A stretch of DNA of 64,000 nt from NCBI GenBank assembly GCA_964036155.1, contig OZ038422.1:44353201-44417200 (forward strand). Direction: 5' to 3'. The notes beneath the pieces are model-generated. The model was not told where the DNA came from and made no database searches. It saw only the letters and a list, made by a program, of their open reading frames with translations. Positions 11,088-25,153 of the stretch are shown here, in pieces (the stretch's first letter is position 1; each line of letters opens with the position of its first letter). A program made the position numbers and the translations under genes. This DNA is from Diploscapter coronatus (taxonomy: Eukaryota; Nematoda; Chromadorea; Rhabditida; Rhabditidae).

Positions 11088-13424
11088 CTGAAATTAGAAA
11101 CAAAATTGTTAGAAAGTCATGAAAATTAAAGGGAGCAGTAAGGAAAATCGATAACTTGTTAAAAAGACAGGAACCAATGGAGCAACTTGATTTACTGTTC
11201 ATGAATCAATTTCAGGATGATAAAATTTCACAATAGCTGCAATAATTAGCCAATTATCTCTAGCTAGAAAGGGAAATTTAAAACAACATTTTCAAACGTC
11301 GTAAAATATTTTATGCGAAGAAGGCAATAAAGCAAAACGCGCTCTATTTACAATGCAGCCGCTATTTGAAAGTTTTGCTAGAAAATTGGTAAAGTTATTT
11401 GAAGTAGGATTCAGAAACCAGCGAGAAGAGAAGTGCTAAAAAATCGAGAAAACTATCCGAAAACGGTGAGAGAAAAGAGTCGAAAAATGTAATATAGTTA
11501 AATGGAATCGCGTAAAAAATTGGCAATAGAATAGCTGATTCGTTATCATTAATTTGTCTTAATTTTATTTTCAATAATTTCAGTAAGTACTCGTCTAAAT
11601 CTATAGTGACGATGCCTGTAATATGCAATCGAAACGGACAAAAATGGAAAAAGGCGGAGCAGATTCAAGATGAGTCAGTTTGTATTCACGATTATCAGCT
11701 GCTATATTGCTGCCATCCCGTGGAATCAGCTTAGAGGATCAAAATCTGAAGAACTTGCCAAATCTAATGTCTTCTTTCGTAGTTTCTGACGTCGACTCAG
11801 AACTGTGCAAGAACGTACACCAGCAAAATAGCTATTTTCTGGACTGATTCACGTAGAATTTTGTGAAAGACCGAAACATTAATCCAAGGCAGAGGTGCAT
11901 TGATAAGATTTCAAGTTATTTATCCGTCTACTACTTTAAACAAACAATCTGATACAAATCACTATCTTCACTTTCGAATTTTCAGAAAAGTAGTTTATTT
12001 GTCAAGTCAAATTCGTGTATAATTTATCACTACAAATTGGGCCATATCAATGTGTATTAATTCAAAATTGTAATAGAAGGTAATTACTAAAAGCTATTTT
12101 CAAAAATGTGCATATTTGAAATAAATCTTTATAACAAAATGTTGTACGTAGCCAGATGTCGAAATTTCGGCTGAAAGTACTCAAAATCGAATGCTAAATG
12201 TGAACATGATCATAATTTGTGGACTAAATATTGGAAAAACGAAAGCGAAGATGCAACCAAACGGATTCAATCATGTGAATTATAATGAAGTTCGAAGCGT
12301 GCGCATAAATATGATACATCGAGATTCTTTCTACAGTATTTACATAAACGTAGGCTCAAAAGTCGTGTAATCACAATTGATAAGCAAATTTGGAACAATT
12401 TGGGAAGATTAAATTTAATCCGATTACCAAGCACTTTAGCTCATTCGCATTTAATGCGAATAAGATAAAGTCTAGAAGAAAAGTGGAATATTTACAACGG
12501 TCAGGATAAAATGGTCGTTACATTGTATGCAATATTTAGAGGTTTGGAGATACAAAATAAATAACTCAAATCATTCTTTCTCGTATTCATAAGTGATGAC
12601 TGCTGAACTCCTGGTTACCAAATGAATATGTACGCAATTTATCGCAAAGTTACAAATCGTTTCCTGATCGCATACAAAAACAAAAAAGATTCTTAAATTA
12701 TGCAGAAGCAAATTACAGAAGCAGAGGATGAAATAAAATATTTGGAATTTTCAATGACAATGTGTGGCTAAATAAGCAGGAAAAGTCGGAAATGAAAATG
12801 ATATTTAGAGACAATAAGGTCGATTCACGTTTGGCAAAACTGAACATTTGTTTTGTTTGGATAAATTTCTGAAAAAGCATCGCTCATTTCTGAAATAAAG
12901 CTCCTACAAAATAATTATGATTTTTGTTTCAGAAATTAACGATGGTATTTTAATGAATGTGTCGAACCACCCTGAGGTCAGTCGGAAAAAGTCTAGCAAA
13001 CTCGAAGTCGATCGTCAATTATCCTCGTGGAAGAATTGGAAAGCGAAGTTCACAACGATGAACAATCAGATTTGTTTCTGCTTGGCAACTCGCTTGCATA
13101 CCATGAATCTAAATGTAATTATAGGTTTGAAATACTCTCATTCGGTAGTGAACTTAGTAGTTGAAATAAGGAACAAGTGGGAATTGTGAAATACAGAATC
13201 GGAATTAAGTCAATCCATGTTGAAGGTTTATTTGAGTACCACTCAAAATGTTTATCGTTCTGAGTTTTTGTATCGTTAATTGGAGAGGAAGCCGATATTC
13301 ATATGTAACAAATTAGAAATAGACTTTGTAACGAAACAGTGAGTCGTGTGGAAGAGAAACGAGATGAATAACGCAATTTTGAATATCGACGCGTTCTCTT
13401 CAATCAATGATATCTCAAATATTA
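11088..13424. other. Intergenic region between the unknown gene and dct-1
   Basis: AT-rich sequence upstream of the unknown gene and downstream of dct-1 (both - strand). The open frames here (for example 12917-13189 on +) are short, lack splice support and resemble no family. If dct-1 uses the alternative donor at 13426/13427 (see that entry), a short last exon could lie here. I could not pick one with confidence. Confidence 0.4.
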
Positions 13425-15025
13425 TTACCCAATGGCAGCTCCAATGACGAAAGTGACAATATTGCTCATGATGAATCCGAACACAACTCTCATCGAAAAA
13501 GCGCTGTCCTCCACGATCGGATAGACATCAGGGACGGGGGAATTCGGAGGCGTAGTCAGATTTGAACCATACTGGCGAATGCGCAGATGTCTGAAAATGG
13601 GTATTTTATCGTCAGGAGTAATTTTTAAATCTTCCTCATTAGAGAACACCTAACCGGACATAGCCCTAGGCAGGACTCAAATCAGGATGTCTGTTCGACC
13701 TACTCCCTTTAGTAGTTTATTTGCATTTCAATATCTTTAGCCTGAGATTTTTACAAGTTTTCCCTTGTGCATGGTGAAGTCATAGGGTAAATTTTGCTCG
13801 TCGACCTACCCTCCGCATATTTTTTAGTTTGACTCAAGTGCTCTCTAGTTGGGAACAGACAAATTCTTACTTAGGCGGAATGCTTTCAGGCCGACTGCTC
13901 CAGTCCCAGATCCAGTCAGTGCCTCTTCCTGGAGGCAGCATCTCCTTGACCAGTTTGTACTTGACTTGTTCCAAATTGTCGAATTCAACGTGTGGAGACT
14001 GCATCGATACCGGGCTAAATTAGGTAAATTTAATTGAATCTCTGAGATAGACGCTTTAGCTATCAAAAGGAAAGCGAATTTCAATCACAGTGTCGAAGCT
14101 TTACACAGAAGAAGTCTCCTAACTTTTTCTTCATAGATGAGTCGGAAGTAGCGATGGGTGCAATTACGACTATTACGAATGATTCCGAAAACTTTCGAGC
14201 TGTCATTCTGATTCTGATTCCGACTTTTTCAAAACGACGATTTTACCCCATCCCATATCAGAAGTTAATGATGCTCTAATGCATACTTCCAAACCAATTC
14301 CCCCAACTAGCTTTTATCTCATAGCTATAAATAGTTTCCAGAATGAAATGATAAACAGGACATATTCAGAAGCACTAATACCATTTTGTAAGGAAAGCAA
14401 TCGCAAATTCACTTCTGCCCAAGATACTGAATAATATCCAGAACGAGTGTCCTCTTTATCATTGTGATCATATTTGCTCAACCTCAATCTGGAGTCCTTG
14501 TCCTTAGGTGCCGCCTCCTGTTCGACCATAACAACAGAATCGACGACGCTGCTGCACAGACTTGTGCGTGACGGAGCCAGCTCAACCCAAGATTCTGAAT
14601 CAATTTATTTATGATGTGTCTCTTGCAAACTAAATAGAATTTTGATCTTGTCATTTGTGTTTTCCTGCAAGATAATTTCTGCTCAGGCTCTATTGTAATG
14701 TCTATTGTTGAAACACGATATCAGATTTCGAGATTCAAGACTAATGAGATCTCGTGAGAATCAAGGAAACGCTTTATTGAAGCTTCAGATCATTGACCAA
14801 CATACTTCAGATTTAGTAAAAATAAAGATTCTAACCGTCTTTTGCTCCATTTCCATTTCCCGACGAGCTTGAAGTGACTGCGGAGCTGACATTAGTGGGA
14901 GGGTTGGTTGTGTTTGTGGCAGCATCTGACCCGCTTGCAGTCAGATCCTCGTACCGCTTCTCAACATATCCCAACCGTTTCTTCATATCGAACATCTTCG
15001 GCCGAGTAAAATCGAAGAAAGACAT
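13425..15025 (-). CDS. dct-1: BNIP3-family mitophagy receptor (DCT-1)
   Basis: BNIP3/NIX proteins are tail-anchored outer-mitochondrial-membrane receptors that recruit Atg8/LC3 for mitophagy. The C. elegans member is DCT-1. Four exons give 203 residues: 15025-14836, 14594-14483, 14014-13871 and 13590-13425. Residues 64-69, ESWVEL, form the LC3-interacting motif (W66xxL69) and match the BNIP3 SWVEL. Residues 133-148 contain [14 protein letters not shown], the BNIP3 signature preceding the BH3-like region. A hydrophobic segment with GAAIG (GxxxG) occupies 184-203. The exon 2 donor (AG|GTTGAG at 14482) was chosen because it alone keeps phase with a good site. The chosen stop falls right after the membrane helix; an alternative donor, GG|GTAATA, overlaps it and would add a short tail. 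Exon 1 (MSFFDF..., Ser/Thr-rich) is less conserved. In C. elegans this gene neighbours zig-3 and tnt-3. Confidence 0.9.
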
Positions 15026-18000
15026 TTACAGGACGAATTGTGAGTGAAGGCGAACCAGCAACTGAAAACGTGTCATTGGAGAGATTTGCTATTTGGACTA
15101 CGTGAGAAACATGTCGATACACGAGAAGAATAATTGAACGTGTTAGGGGAAATCAATTGGAGAGTTCATTGCGATTAGAGTGGACTATTGATAGAGCCGG
15201 GTTTTAAAGACAACTTGACATTTCACTTGTCTTTTTTCGAATTTTTGCCTCCTGATTTCGGAATGCTTTCTCGGATACAAGAAGTCAAAGAAGCGGAACG
15301 GACGATGAAAAAGTAAGAAGAGGGAAAAAGCATCGAGAACTGTGAGCGAGTCAAAGAAAAGGAGAACTAGTGGGCTGGTGGGGGCTCGTCGGAAAATATT
15401 TACATCGTCCCCCTCCGCATAGTTCTCCCTTCATAACTCCTTCCTTTCAATGCTACCAACTTTCACTCGACTTTTCCTAGATTTCCTTTGCGACTTTTAG
15501 TCCGCCTACCCTCTATTGTGTCTTTGTGGACAGGAAGAAGCCTTGCAAATCTGTCCGAGCCAAGCCAGAGTGCTATTTCTAATCTATGAGGGGTCAGACT
15601 AAACTGTGTGAAGCGGCCAAAACAAACGGAAAAGTAACTTGTCCCACTCCTTTTTTCGCGCAAAGCGCTAACGTGTCTGAGAAAAGGTCGCATTCCTCGA
15701 CTCGACTTTGAAGGGATATGTACTGACCTGTCGTAAAGGAGAAAACTTAGGCTTGAGAGACTCTTTAGCTACCACAAATAATTGTAATAATAGTTTGTGT
15801 CTAAAAGCAACATAATTTGAGCAAAACTGATCAATATTTATCAATTATAATTTCGAAACTTTGCAAGATTGTGCATTCCGAGTAAACATAAAATGTCAGA
15901 AGATCAGACCACCTATAACTTTGCGACACGAGAACAATAGCAGAATTGCAAGGTGAATGCGCATCGCATTCTTGTGTAACATGAAAACTGAAAAACAAGG
16001 ATTTCTGTAGGTGAATTTGTATTGCGAAACGTGGAAATCGATTTGTCGTAGGCTGATCGTTGTGTGGATGAATCGTCCACTGCTTGTGTGTTGAGTTTTT
16101 TCTTCGGAACAGGGAACTTTTCGCGATAGTTTTTTTATCAGTTTTCTCCTGTCCTGGGTTTTGATTTGGCTGACTTTGTGAGTTTGTGAGAGGAAAAGGG
16201 AAGGAAAAGGCGCATGTGACGCGAGAGTCCTATGCACGTGAGGGCACTCGCTGTGAGAATTAGAGACAGACAGAGACACAGACAAAGATAGCAAAAGATA
16301 AAGACAAAGCGAGGAGAATACTTTAAAAATAAAAAGCTGAGATTAGAGAGCGAAAAGGGAAAAGAGGGGAAATGGAAATGGGAAAACGAATGACGCGTCC
16401 GGATGGTGTGCCGTGCCACGAGGTACCCATACTCAAAATGCTCAAATTGACAAGAGTTCGAGGTGAAATGATGGTTTTCGTCATGCTGCAGGTGACTCGA
16501 AGCATGTTACGAGTCGATCATGCATCAAAATAGTATACTCGGAAAATACTTTGAAAATTTGAAATAGAGACTACGATTTTTTCAAAGAGCAAGAGCGTCA
16601 CTGAAACTATTTCGAATCAAAATTGCATTTGCAATAATTTTTATTTTTCGGCATTCCTAAATAACCTATTTTCGTTCTATATTTTATATCCAAAATTTAA
16701 TGCAAATAATGTCAATCATATTAACAAATTTAATTTATCGCCAATTCGCGACATCGAGCTCAACAACATTTTCCTTCATACTAATTAGCCTAATTATTAA
16801 GATATTTCTAAAAATGCAAGTTCTCGTTAAAAATATTTAAAAACTGGCAAAAATTCAAAATAACTGCATAAAAATCCTCTCGCACCGCATCACCTGATAC
16901 TGCTAATACACAAACTACGCTGACAAATGACATATGATAAGAGAAAAACGACGTTCCTCCGAAAAAATCACCATCTACGATTAATTAGTGAAAAATGATA
17001 CGGCTTTTGAACGATAGAAGATCTGTTTGATACAATTAGGAAAAGGAAATACAGAAAGTAGTTAGGAATGTTTTTGCATGAGAAAACCGGCTCGAATGAA
17101 ATATGAAATCACGGAAGATGCCAATTAAAGTTGGCAGTTGAGCGTGCAGTGATGAGATCGTATCGCTCTTGCCATTGAAAGAATTCTGTTTTGCTCCATA
17201 AACTTGAATTTATGTCTAATTTTAAACTTGCTGGCATGATATAAAATTTAACGCAGAATGTAAGGGCGTTTCTCATAATCTTCAGTCAGAATTATAGGTT
17301 TCCCTAGCTGAAATATACCATTAGCAGAAGAGTGTGGCTTCCATTTGGTGTAGAGAATAGAGAGAATCGATGAATTATGACTTTTCTCGACGGTTTCTTG
17401 TAGCGTATAACTAATGGTATCAAATAAGGCAATATAGTCAACACTTGGTGTAAAAATTGAACTAGATTTTTCTTTTTTCATAATTATGAAGTGAAATCAG
17501 TGTCATGTGAGAAGACGCATAAGATGTTTCACGGAGATTTTAAAGGATGGTCTGATTGATTGAAATGGATCAAAACCGCTCTTTATTGCATGTGATTCGA
17601 GACATTTGGAGAGAGAATTTTTGCAAGTGCAGAAAAAGTACGAAAGTTGCAGCTAATGAAAGAAAAAGTGCAGATAAATCGAGTGTAAAAGAAGGGGTAA
17701 TCGATTTGGGATGGAAGTGGAGTTATGCAGCTACGAATAAATGATTAGATCACATGAATTGTTGTAAAATCACAAGTGGACTCATTTCTGATCTGAGGAA
17801 TTCGGAAAACCGCGACTTTTTTACCAAAATAACGTATAGAATTTCAAAAGTGCATTGGCAAAGGGTAACAATCGAATTAGAATGGGACAGGATCGATATT
17901 TTAGCATTTGGACCAAACAATTCAATGGGAGCGGGAAATGGGACCAACGCAGTCAGACGTTGCGGTGGAATAAATGGGCAGAGAGGACGAGAGAGGCAGT

Positions 18001-21000
18001 GAATTGGAGAGAGAAAAGAGAATGACAGGGAAGGAAAGAGAAGGATCATGTGAGGGACTCTCGCGCGAGGAGAGAGGGGGAAATGGGAGAGACGCAGAAA
18101 GGGGAGGGGAGAAATAGCACGGGAAATGGGAAGGGAGAGGGACGAACGCTGTGAAGCTGGCTGCAACGCAGAATCAGCTGTTAGAGGGGAGGGGAGTGAC
18201 AATAAAGGAAGAAGGGAATGAAAAAGAGGAAAGAGAAACGCAATGGATAATTGTGGCAGACAGGCAGACAGAGATCGATTGCTGTATCATGCTTTACTCG
18301 GAATTAGCATGGGACTAATTAGAGTATAAAATAGGGTCGGATTTAGTAAATCTTGAAACAGCTCATAGCGAAGATCAGAATCCTATTTAAATTTTTCTTA
18401 TAATCGACCCAATGAGACTAAAGTTAGACCAAAGTTAAAGCATTGAATTCAACACCGCTATTAATTTTCCCAAATAAAAACTAATAAAATATCATGTAGG
18501 AAAATTTAGTTTAGTCACACACTAGCATGATGCTGGTAACGCATCAGCCACAATGTCAGCGACTTCATTTGTGACAAATAAAATGATCAAAATAACTTTA
18601 TCAAAGAGTACTAAAGAAATACAAGTATCAAGGGGTATAATTGTTAAAATTCTTCAAACCCAAACCATGCGAAAATTAATATCTTAGATTTTCTTCACGA
18701 AACTGAGCGTATTTTAGGAATCGGTCAAGCGATAAACAATGAGCGATCTCCCATTTTCCCATTTGACTTATGGAGATTGTATTTACGCGAACAGCACATT
18801 GCACATTGTTTGGCCAGAGTCATCGACTCGATGTGCAAATCTGTTCTGTTTCTGTCTGTTGTTTTTCCTCCAGATGCATTGTTTTGGCGCTTCTTCATAT
18901 TTTTGTGCAAATACAAAAATATCGCGTAATGCAAATAGGAAAAAATGAAATTAAATCTGTCATAATTCATGTAAATCTCTAAAAGTGAAATATAATCTTC
19001 TTTTCAATAAATAAATATGCGAGGCACAATAAAGATGTATCTCAAAAATATAATATTAAAGGGGAACATGTGATATAAACTTTTCTAACACATCACCTTA
19101 TATGAAATCAGAACTAAAACGTCCGAAAATCAAATATATTTTCTTATTTCTTTTTGGAAAAGGACTAATTCGATTTCAATACTTGAAACTTTTTCATAGT
19201 TCAAAATGAAAATTTTCAAATTTTCTATGATTAGAGAAAGACTTGAAGTAGTGTGGGAAAAGAGAGGCTAGATTTGAGTTGAAGTCAAAGTTAGGACTCA
19301 AATATATTCTATCATTCCGATTATCATGGTTATAAAGTAATTTAGCGTCTTGATTATTATCATGATAAAATATTTTAGCATGCCATTTTTGCTTTATCAT
19401 TATGACAAAGCGCATTTGTATCCACCTCAGATTTTCCATATCGTTTCTTTCAATGCTATCAAATGAAAAAATCGGGCACACTTGTGATATTTATACTGGT
19501 AAAAATGCTAACTTCGATGTTTCTCTAAAAAATTGTTACTAGAAGCCTAAGGCGAAATAACTTCGTTCTTCGAAAAAAAAGCGTTGCAAATTTGTGAAAC
19601 TGATCTGTGCTAAAAACTTATCTCATAATTTTCGCATCCGCGCGCCGCCACGGAATTTTGTATTGCAAAAACCTGTTCATTCGAGGTTCAGTTTCCTATT
19701 ATTTTCTGGGTTTGGATAATTCATTTTTAATTTTTTGACTTCGCCAAAATCTTAGTTATACCCCTATTTTAACAACAAATTTGACAATGTTGGGTACGAT
19801 TTGGGCAACCGTTTGCGCTCCCTAATTTTTACTTCGATTTCCTTGCTTCGAAAATAGACGTAGACGTTTCGAAAAGTTAAGGTTCATAGGGCCGTGTTCT
19901 TCGATTTTTTAATATTTTTTCTTTATTTTGTTCAAACTCGTGGAATAGTTATTCAGAATCATTGCGCAAAGGCTCTTCAGGCTTGTTGAATGATTTTGAC
20001 TGCATATCTTTGCTTACTTTCCTTCAATTTTAAAAATAAATTTCGCGAAACATGACTTATTTTCCGTTCATACAAAATCTCTTTACTTGAGATTTTCTGA
20101 TTTTCACGTTAAGCCTAGTGAATTTTGCGCTGACGAGAGCGAGGTCACAGTAAATAATGAATGGAGGGAAGGAGCGAGGATGGAGGCACTCTCTGATGGC
20201 AGAGCTTGAGTGGCTCGCAGATATCGAAGAGAAACGAGATCATGGAGAGGAAACAGTTAGATAGTAGGATAAAGCAATGGATGTTGAGAGATTTTGATAG
20301 TCAGGCAAGTAACCCGGCTTTTTCGCTTAGCAAATTCATCGACCTCCAAACGAAAGTCGAGAGAAGAGATGAGAAAACAGAACGGATGCTTCTCCCCTTG
20401 CTCCTCTCCGCTAACTAAGTTTACTTGAACCAACCACACTTTTTCCTGTAAATCGATATCCATCTTGCAAGTTATTGATTTTTTCTTGGCAGGATACTAC
20501 GATTTTTTAATCCAAAATGTTCGATTTTTGGTATTTTAACTTGCTTCACAAAATCAGTTTTTATTTCCAAGCCAAATCCATTTCATACTCATTCACGTTA
20601 TCAAAGTTTTCTTGATATTTCTAACAATTTGTCTTGACAGATTTCGTTTTATTTCTTGCGTCATGCCTTTTATTGATTTCGTTCGGATTTTGTTTTTAGT
20701 TTGACCGTCAAGGGTTTCGAAATTCTCCTCATGGCATTCGTCGTTGAGCACGTTGACCCTAAGAGAAAATTGATCAAATTCCAATTAGATTTCGTAACTC
20801 GAAGAATCTCAGCGAATTGTGATATCTAGCGTCTGCAGGGGCTATTAGTGGTGCTCTTGCGTGCCATTTTGATCCAGATCCGAGGCCCTCTTCGATCCGA
20901 AAGAACACCACATTCCTCTGCCATTGAGTGGGAAGGGGCAAGAGAAGGACGATAGCTTGCGATATCTGTGATGAGGCTAATCGACACAAACACAACACCT

Positions 21001-24000
21001 GATCAGAGCCCTCAGGGTCCGGATTGTTTTTCGTTTTCACCCCCAATCGCCCCGACAGAACTCGCTAGAGATCATTAAACGGACAATTTGTTCCCGGTTC
21101 GAAAGAACCAATCAATTTTATTTCTTGCAAACTTCCGCTTATTTTTGTTAAACCTCTATTTTTATCACTCCATCACTACTTTCGTTTATCCCAAAGGATC
21201 AGGCGAAAGACTTTGAAAATTTATTCTGACATTCTTACACATTTTACAGAGCTCTGATATCTATACTACAAAAATCTTTGAATTTATTCACCTTTGAACT
21301 TCAGTGCTCTAAAAGCTGTACGATACGGTAGAAAAGTCGCGCTTTGAATCATTCAGCAGCTCGTTTTTTCTCAAGCAGCTGAGGAAACAGGTTTCACACT
21401 TGAAAACACAGGAAGGAGAAGTAGGCGAAAGGATGAGATTAGATAGAATGAAGAACGAAGGAGAGAAAACAGAGAGATAATTATTGCTTAACTAACTTGT
21501 TATCTGTTGTCTTTTTGTCAGGCTCTGCAATCACAAGGAAAGTCCGTCTGACACCAAGCTTCTTATATTTTTCGATCTTAGAAAGCGACAGATAGTTCTT
21601 TAGTTTCTCCTGCGAAAATCCCGTTTCCTTGATTAGTTAAAAACAATTTCGAGAATTACTATCATTCGTCAGTGGGAATACTGTTTCCGAAGTTTGCTAT
21701 ATCCGATTATTCTTTCCCTTTCCCGCTTTCTTATGCAACATTTCAAATTCCCTTCTGTTATCGCTTAGATTGTGGGAACTTTGAAAAACATAATTTTCAT
21801 CAAATCTGATCTGCATGGACAGTTGATAAAATTTTGATCAAAAGCTGTTAAGATCATTTTGTCCAAAGCCTGCTTTCGAAATGCAATTCAATCCATTCCA
21901 CTTCCACTAAAATGCTATGAAGAAATGTTTAAAAATTTTATAAATTTAGTCGAAAATGATCTTGTCAACTACGATAGCCTTTGTCGTTATTTGCTTGCGT
22001 ATGCAATTACGTTTTAGTGTTCTAAACAATTGCAAAAACAAAACTCTGCCCAGTAACATGTGTTATTTCGGCATTTTTCCACAGCATTGGATTTCATGGT
22101 TTTTTCCTCTGAAAATAAGAACCTTCTAGTTTCCCTTTTTGCAGTTTAGCTTTCGAATTGCATTCAGCTGCTGCGTTTCTTCAGTTCACTTGCTGACTTA
22201 CAACCGTTCGTAAATTCTCAATAGAAAGTTCGGAAACCCGATGCCGTGAATTGCATGGCCAGGCAGGAAAAACGATGGGAAGATCACGAGAAATAACATG
22301 GATTTGAGTGATTTTGACGACAGAATCTAGGAGAGAGGGAATTTGAACGAGGCAGCTGTTGGTGTGCTGCCGGCTACTTCTCTACTTCATATCTCCCATC
22401 TTCGTTTTCCCTGCATTTCTAACTCGAGGCTCAACTTTCTGGACCCTTCACTTTTCAATCGTCAAACCCATCTCTTTCTTCATTCCTTCCTTTATCAACT
22501 GTCCTTTCTTCGACAATGTCGAGTATTTTTCGCGTACTTTTCTCATTTCACTCCCTCTGCTACTCGTATAGTTACAACCGAATGCTTTGCAACTTTTGAG
22601 TATAGCCGATTTTTGCTCCCATCCTCTTGTTGCCTATTCTCAGGTTTTCTCTGAATATTCATGATTTGAAAATCATCTGTGGTAGAGATATTTTTCTGCA
22701 CATGATAAATTTTGACAAACACGATATTTTTCCGTACAATATGCAATATTCTGAACTAGCGGCAATTTTTGCCAAATGTGTCATTCTATCCAATTTCTTT
22801 GATTAATTATATAGATATAACTTAATTACCTGAAATTGTTATTACTGACTAAAGCATCCTGATAAATTGTGTTTCGCACCTATCGCTGGAAAACGGTTGA
22901 TACCTAACCAATTGTAAACTTCGTGAATTACAAATTTTCATTTGACCGAATCCATTAAATTATTATTCTGAATATTGAAATCGATTACATATCAGCAAAA
23001 AGAATCTTCCATTTTTATCTGCTAACATTTTTAAAATTTCAATGCTTTATCTTCCAAAATTAAATTCCTAAATTTTTCATTTATCAAATTTGAATCACGA
23101 GTTCATTTTTTTCATTGAATTGCCAATTTGCTGGCCTAATCAATAATAATCAGCACTAAATTTTCAGATTATCTCTGATATCTGAATCATCGATTTCTGC
23201 AAAATTGTTTTGAGACTAAATTTCGGAATGCGGAACTCTAATAGTGCACATATCACTTTGAACAAAAGAAATTCGATAATTGTGAAATTCAGCAATTTCG
23301 TTTATCTGGAATGCTGAGCTATGCTAGGTTTCTATTTTTACCGCTTACCTGGAATTTAAATCGCATCCAATAATAATTTATACCCTAGTCGTCATTAACT
23401 TTCACGTGCTAAAATTTTACTTATCTGAGCATTACTTTTCAAATTAAATTCTAAATCTTGACGTATCGTTTAAACTGGGAAAAGTTTCCATTTCTAAATT
23501 TTATCATTTCCACTTCCGTTTTCCAAAATTTCATTTATCGATATATTTCCGTCGAAATTTTATCGTTGATTTCGCGGTTTCGTGCAATTTCGTGATTGTT
23601 TTATCGTTTACATTTGCTGCAGATGGGAGATCCTTGTACAGTTGGACAAATGCATGATATCACATCTTTGACAGTGCTTTCTGCATTATTTTTCATAATA
23701 TTCTAGAGCACATCATGATTTCATATCGTTCTTTTTCAGCCATACAGTGTAAAGCGAACTTGTTTGCATAGCTTTCTATTCCAATATCTTATCAGATCTT
23801 ATCATTTGCCCTTTAATATTTTTTCCATCCTATCGTTTATCCGCCAATGTGCTGCTCCAATATCTCGATTTCAGTAAATATGCGAGATTTGTTTCTCTAT
23901 GCCCTCTTCTTTTGATGATCTCTCTGATATTCAGTCAAATCAACGCGAAAAAATCGGAGGCGGCAATCAAACATTGAGTTGCGGCTGAAATGCGAAGAAC

Positions 24001-24815
24001 TGAAAGAGGGAATAAGAAATAGAGCCACTTCACGCATTTGCCTTTGACTCTTTACCCTGAAATCTGCCGCAGATATCAAGTCAATCGAATCGGTTTCCAC
24101 AGTACTTGCTTACCTTCTTTCCGACTGTAACTTTTTTGCGATATTTTAGTTTGAAATTCATCGTGGATATCAAAATTTCTCATTGGCAATCTATTCATTT
24201 ATTATGTTCCTTGATCTTTGCCATATTCATCATGTTCTGATCGCTTTCTTATCTTTTTTGTTGAAATATTGAATGGGCATTTACTTTCTGCGTGAACCTG
24301 CGTTATTGAAATCTACAAGATGCATCTAAACTCTGAACTATTTTCACTCTGACTTGAGCATATGGAGAATACCATCATGTCTAATTGAAATAAAATCTCG
24401 CTGTTTGGAAGTCCGAATGTTGAGAGCGTAAAGACCAAAATTTCAAAAAATGTTGCTTTTATAAGCCCGAAAAAAATGTAGAAAAAAATCTTTACCGACC
24501 CAGACTTTTAGCTAATCTGTAAATAAAGAGTTTTCTGACACACCATTTCTATCCCCCTTCAACTTCGAATCTGAATTTAAATTGGAAGATCCTTTTCATC
24601 TTCACGATTTGTATAAAATGTTCATTCTATCTCGTCATGGCTCCATAATTTCCTGAAACTGATAAAGCGTCAAGTTAATCAAAAGAAATGTTCTTGTTTT
24701 CTGATATGATAATGCATTGAACAAACTTGGGCGATAAAAATTTCATTCATCCCCATGCCCATTCAATACTCTTCCATATCATCTTTCCAATTTTTATTTA
24801 AATGCACATTTTTAC
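15026..24815. other. Long intergenic / upstream regulatory interval between dct-1 and troponin T
   Basis: No gene is supported across nearly 10 kb separating two divergently transcribed genes. Purine-rich + strand tracts lie at about 16190-16400, 17975-18240, 20160-20300 and 21405-21480, and a CACGTG palindrome at about 16232. A diverged copy of the repeat at 10560 lies at 19635-19765. A 17-base sequence at 23632-23648 recurs inverted at 24823-24839. The open frames here, including 17750-18202 on -, are low-complexity complements of purine tracts. Confidence 0.5.
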
Positions 24816-25153
24816 TATAAAATGTCCAACTGTACAAGGGTCTCTCAGCAGCGCAAAATTCTTTGCTAAACTAAAATTATTTCAGTGCCATCTAACTGGC
24901 TGTGCAGCGTATATTGCGTTTTGGAGAACGCGTAACGCGTGCACTGACTCTTGAAGTCGTTGCAGCCTGAGTTGCTTGCGAGCGCTGCGCTGCTGAGAGG
25001 TCTTTGCCCGTAGGGTCGATTGCCATTCTTGTATTCTTCCCATATCTTTCTCGTTTCATTCAATAACATCGCTCTTAATATCGAATTGTATGCTGCGCCC
25101 GTTTCAGTGTGTCGCAGCAGCTGCATCTCTCTGCACATCCAACACAATCTAAC
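24816..25153 (+). promoter_or_regulatory. Putative troponin T core promoter and 5' leader
   Basis: A TATAAAAT box lies at 24816-24823, followed by E-boxes (CAACTG at about 24827, CAGCTG at about 25118) of the kind bound by muscle bHLH factors. The sequence turns GC-richer from about 24890. GTTTCAG at 25101-25107 is a good splice or trans-splice acceptor 46 bases before the ATG at 25154. All of this is motif reading; no start site is shown. Confidence 0.35.

Noticed and set aside
13640..13720. tRNA-like look of GGACTCAAATCAGG...TTCGACC within dct-1
   Set aside because: No acceptor, D or anticodon stems can be paired on either strand.
8935..15025. Operon of the unknown gene with dct-1 (same strand)
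   Set aside because: The genes are 2.3 kb apart, far beyond usual nematode operon spacing.
15896..16419. Overlapping - strand frames of 93-132 codons
   Set aside because: Low-complexity Leu/Ser/Phe translations of purine-rich + strand sequence upstream of dct-1.
17750..18202. 150-codon frame on the - strand
   Set aside because: It is the complement of a GA-rich tract, giving Ser/Leu/Pro low complexity, with no splice support.
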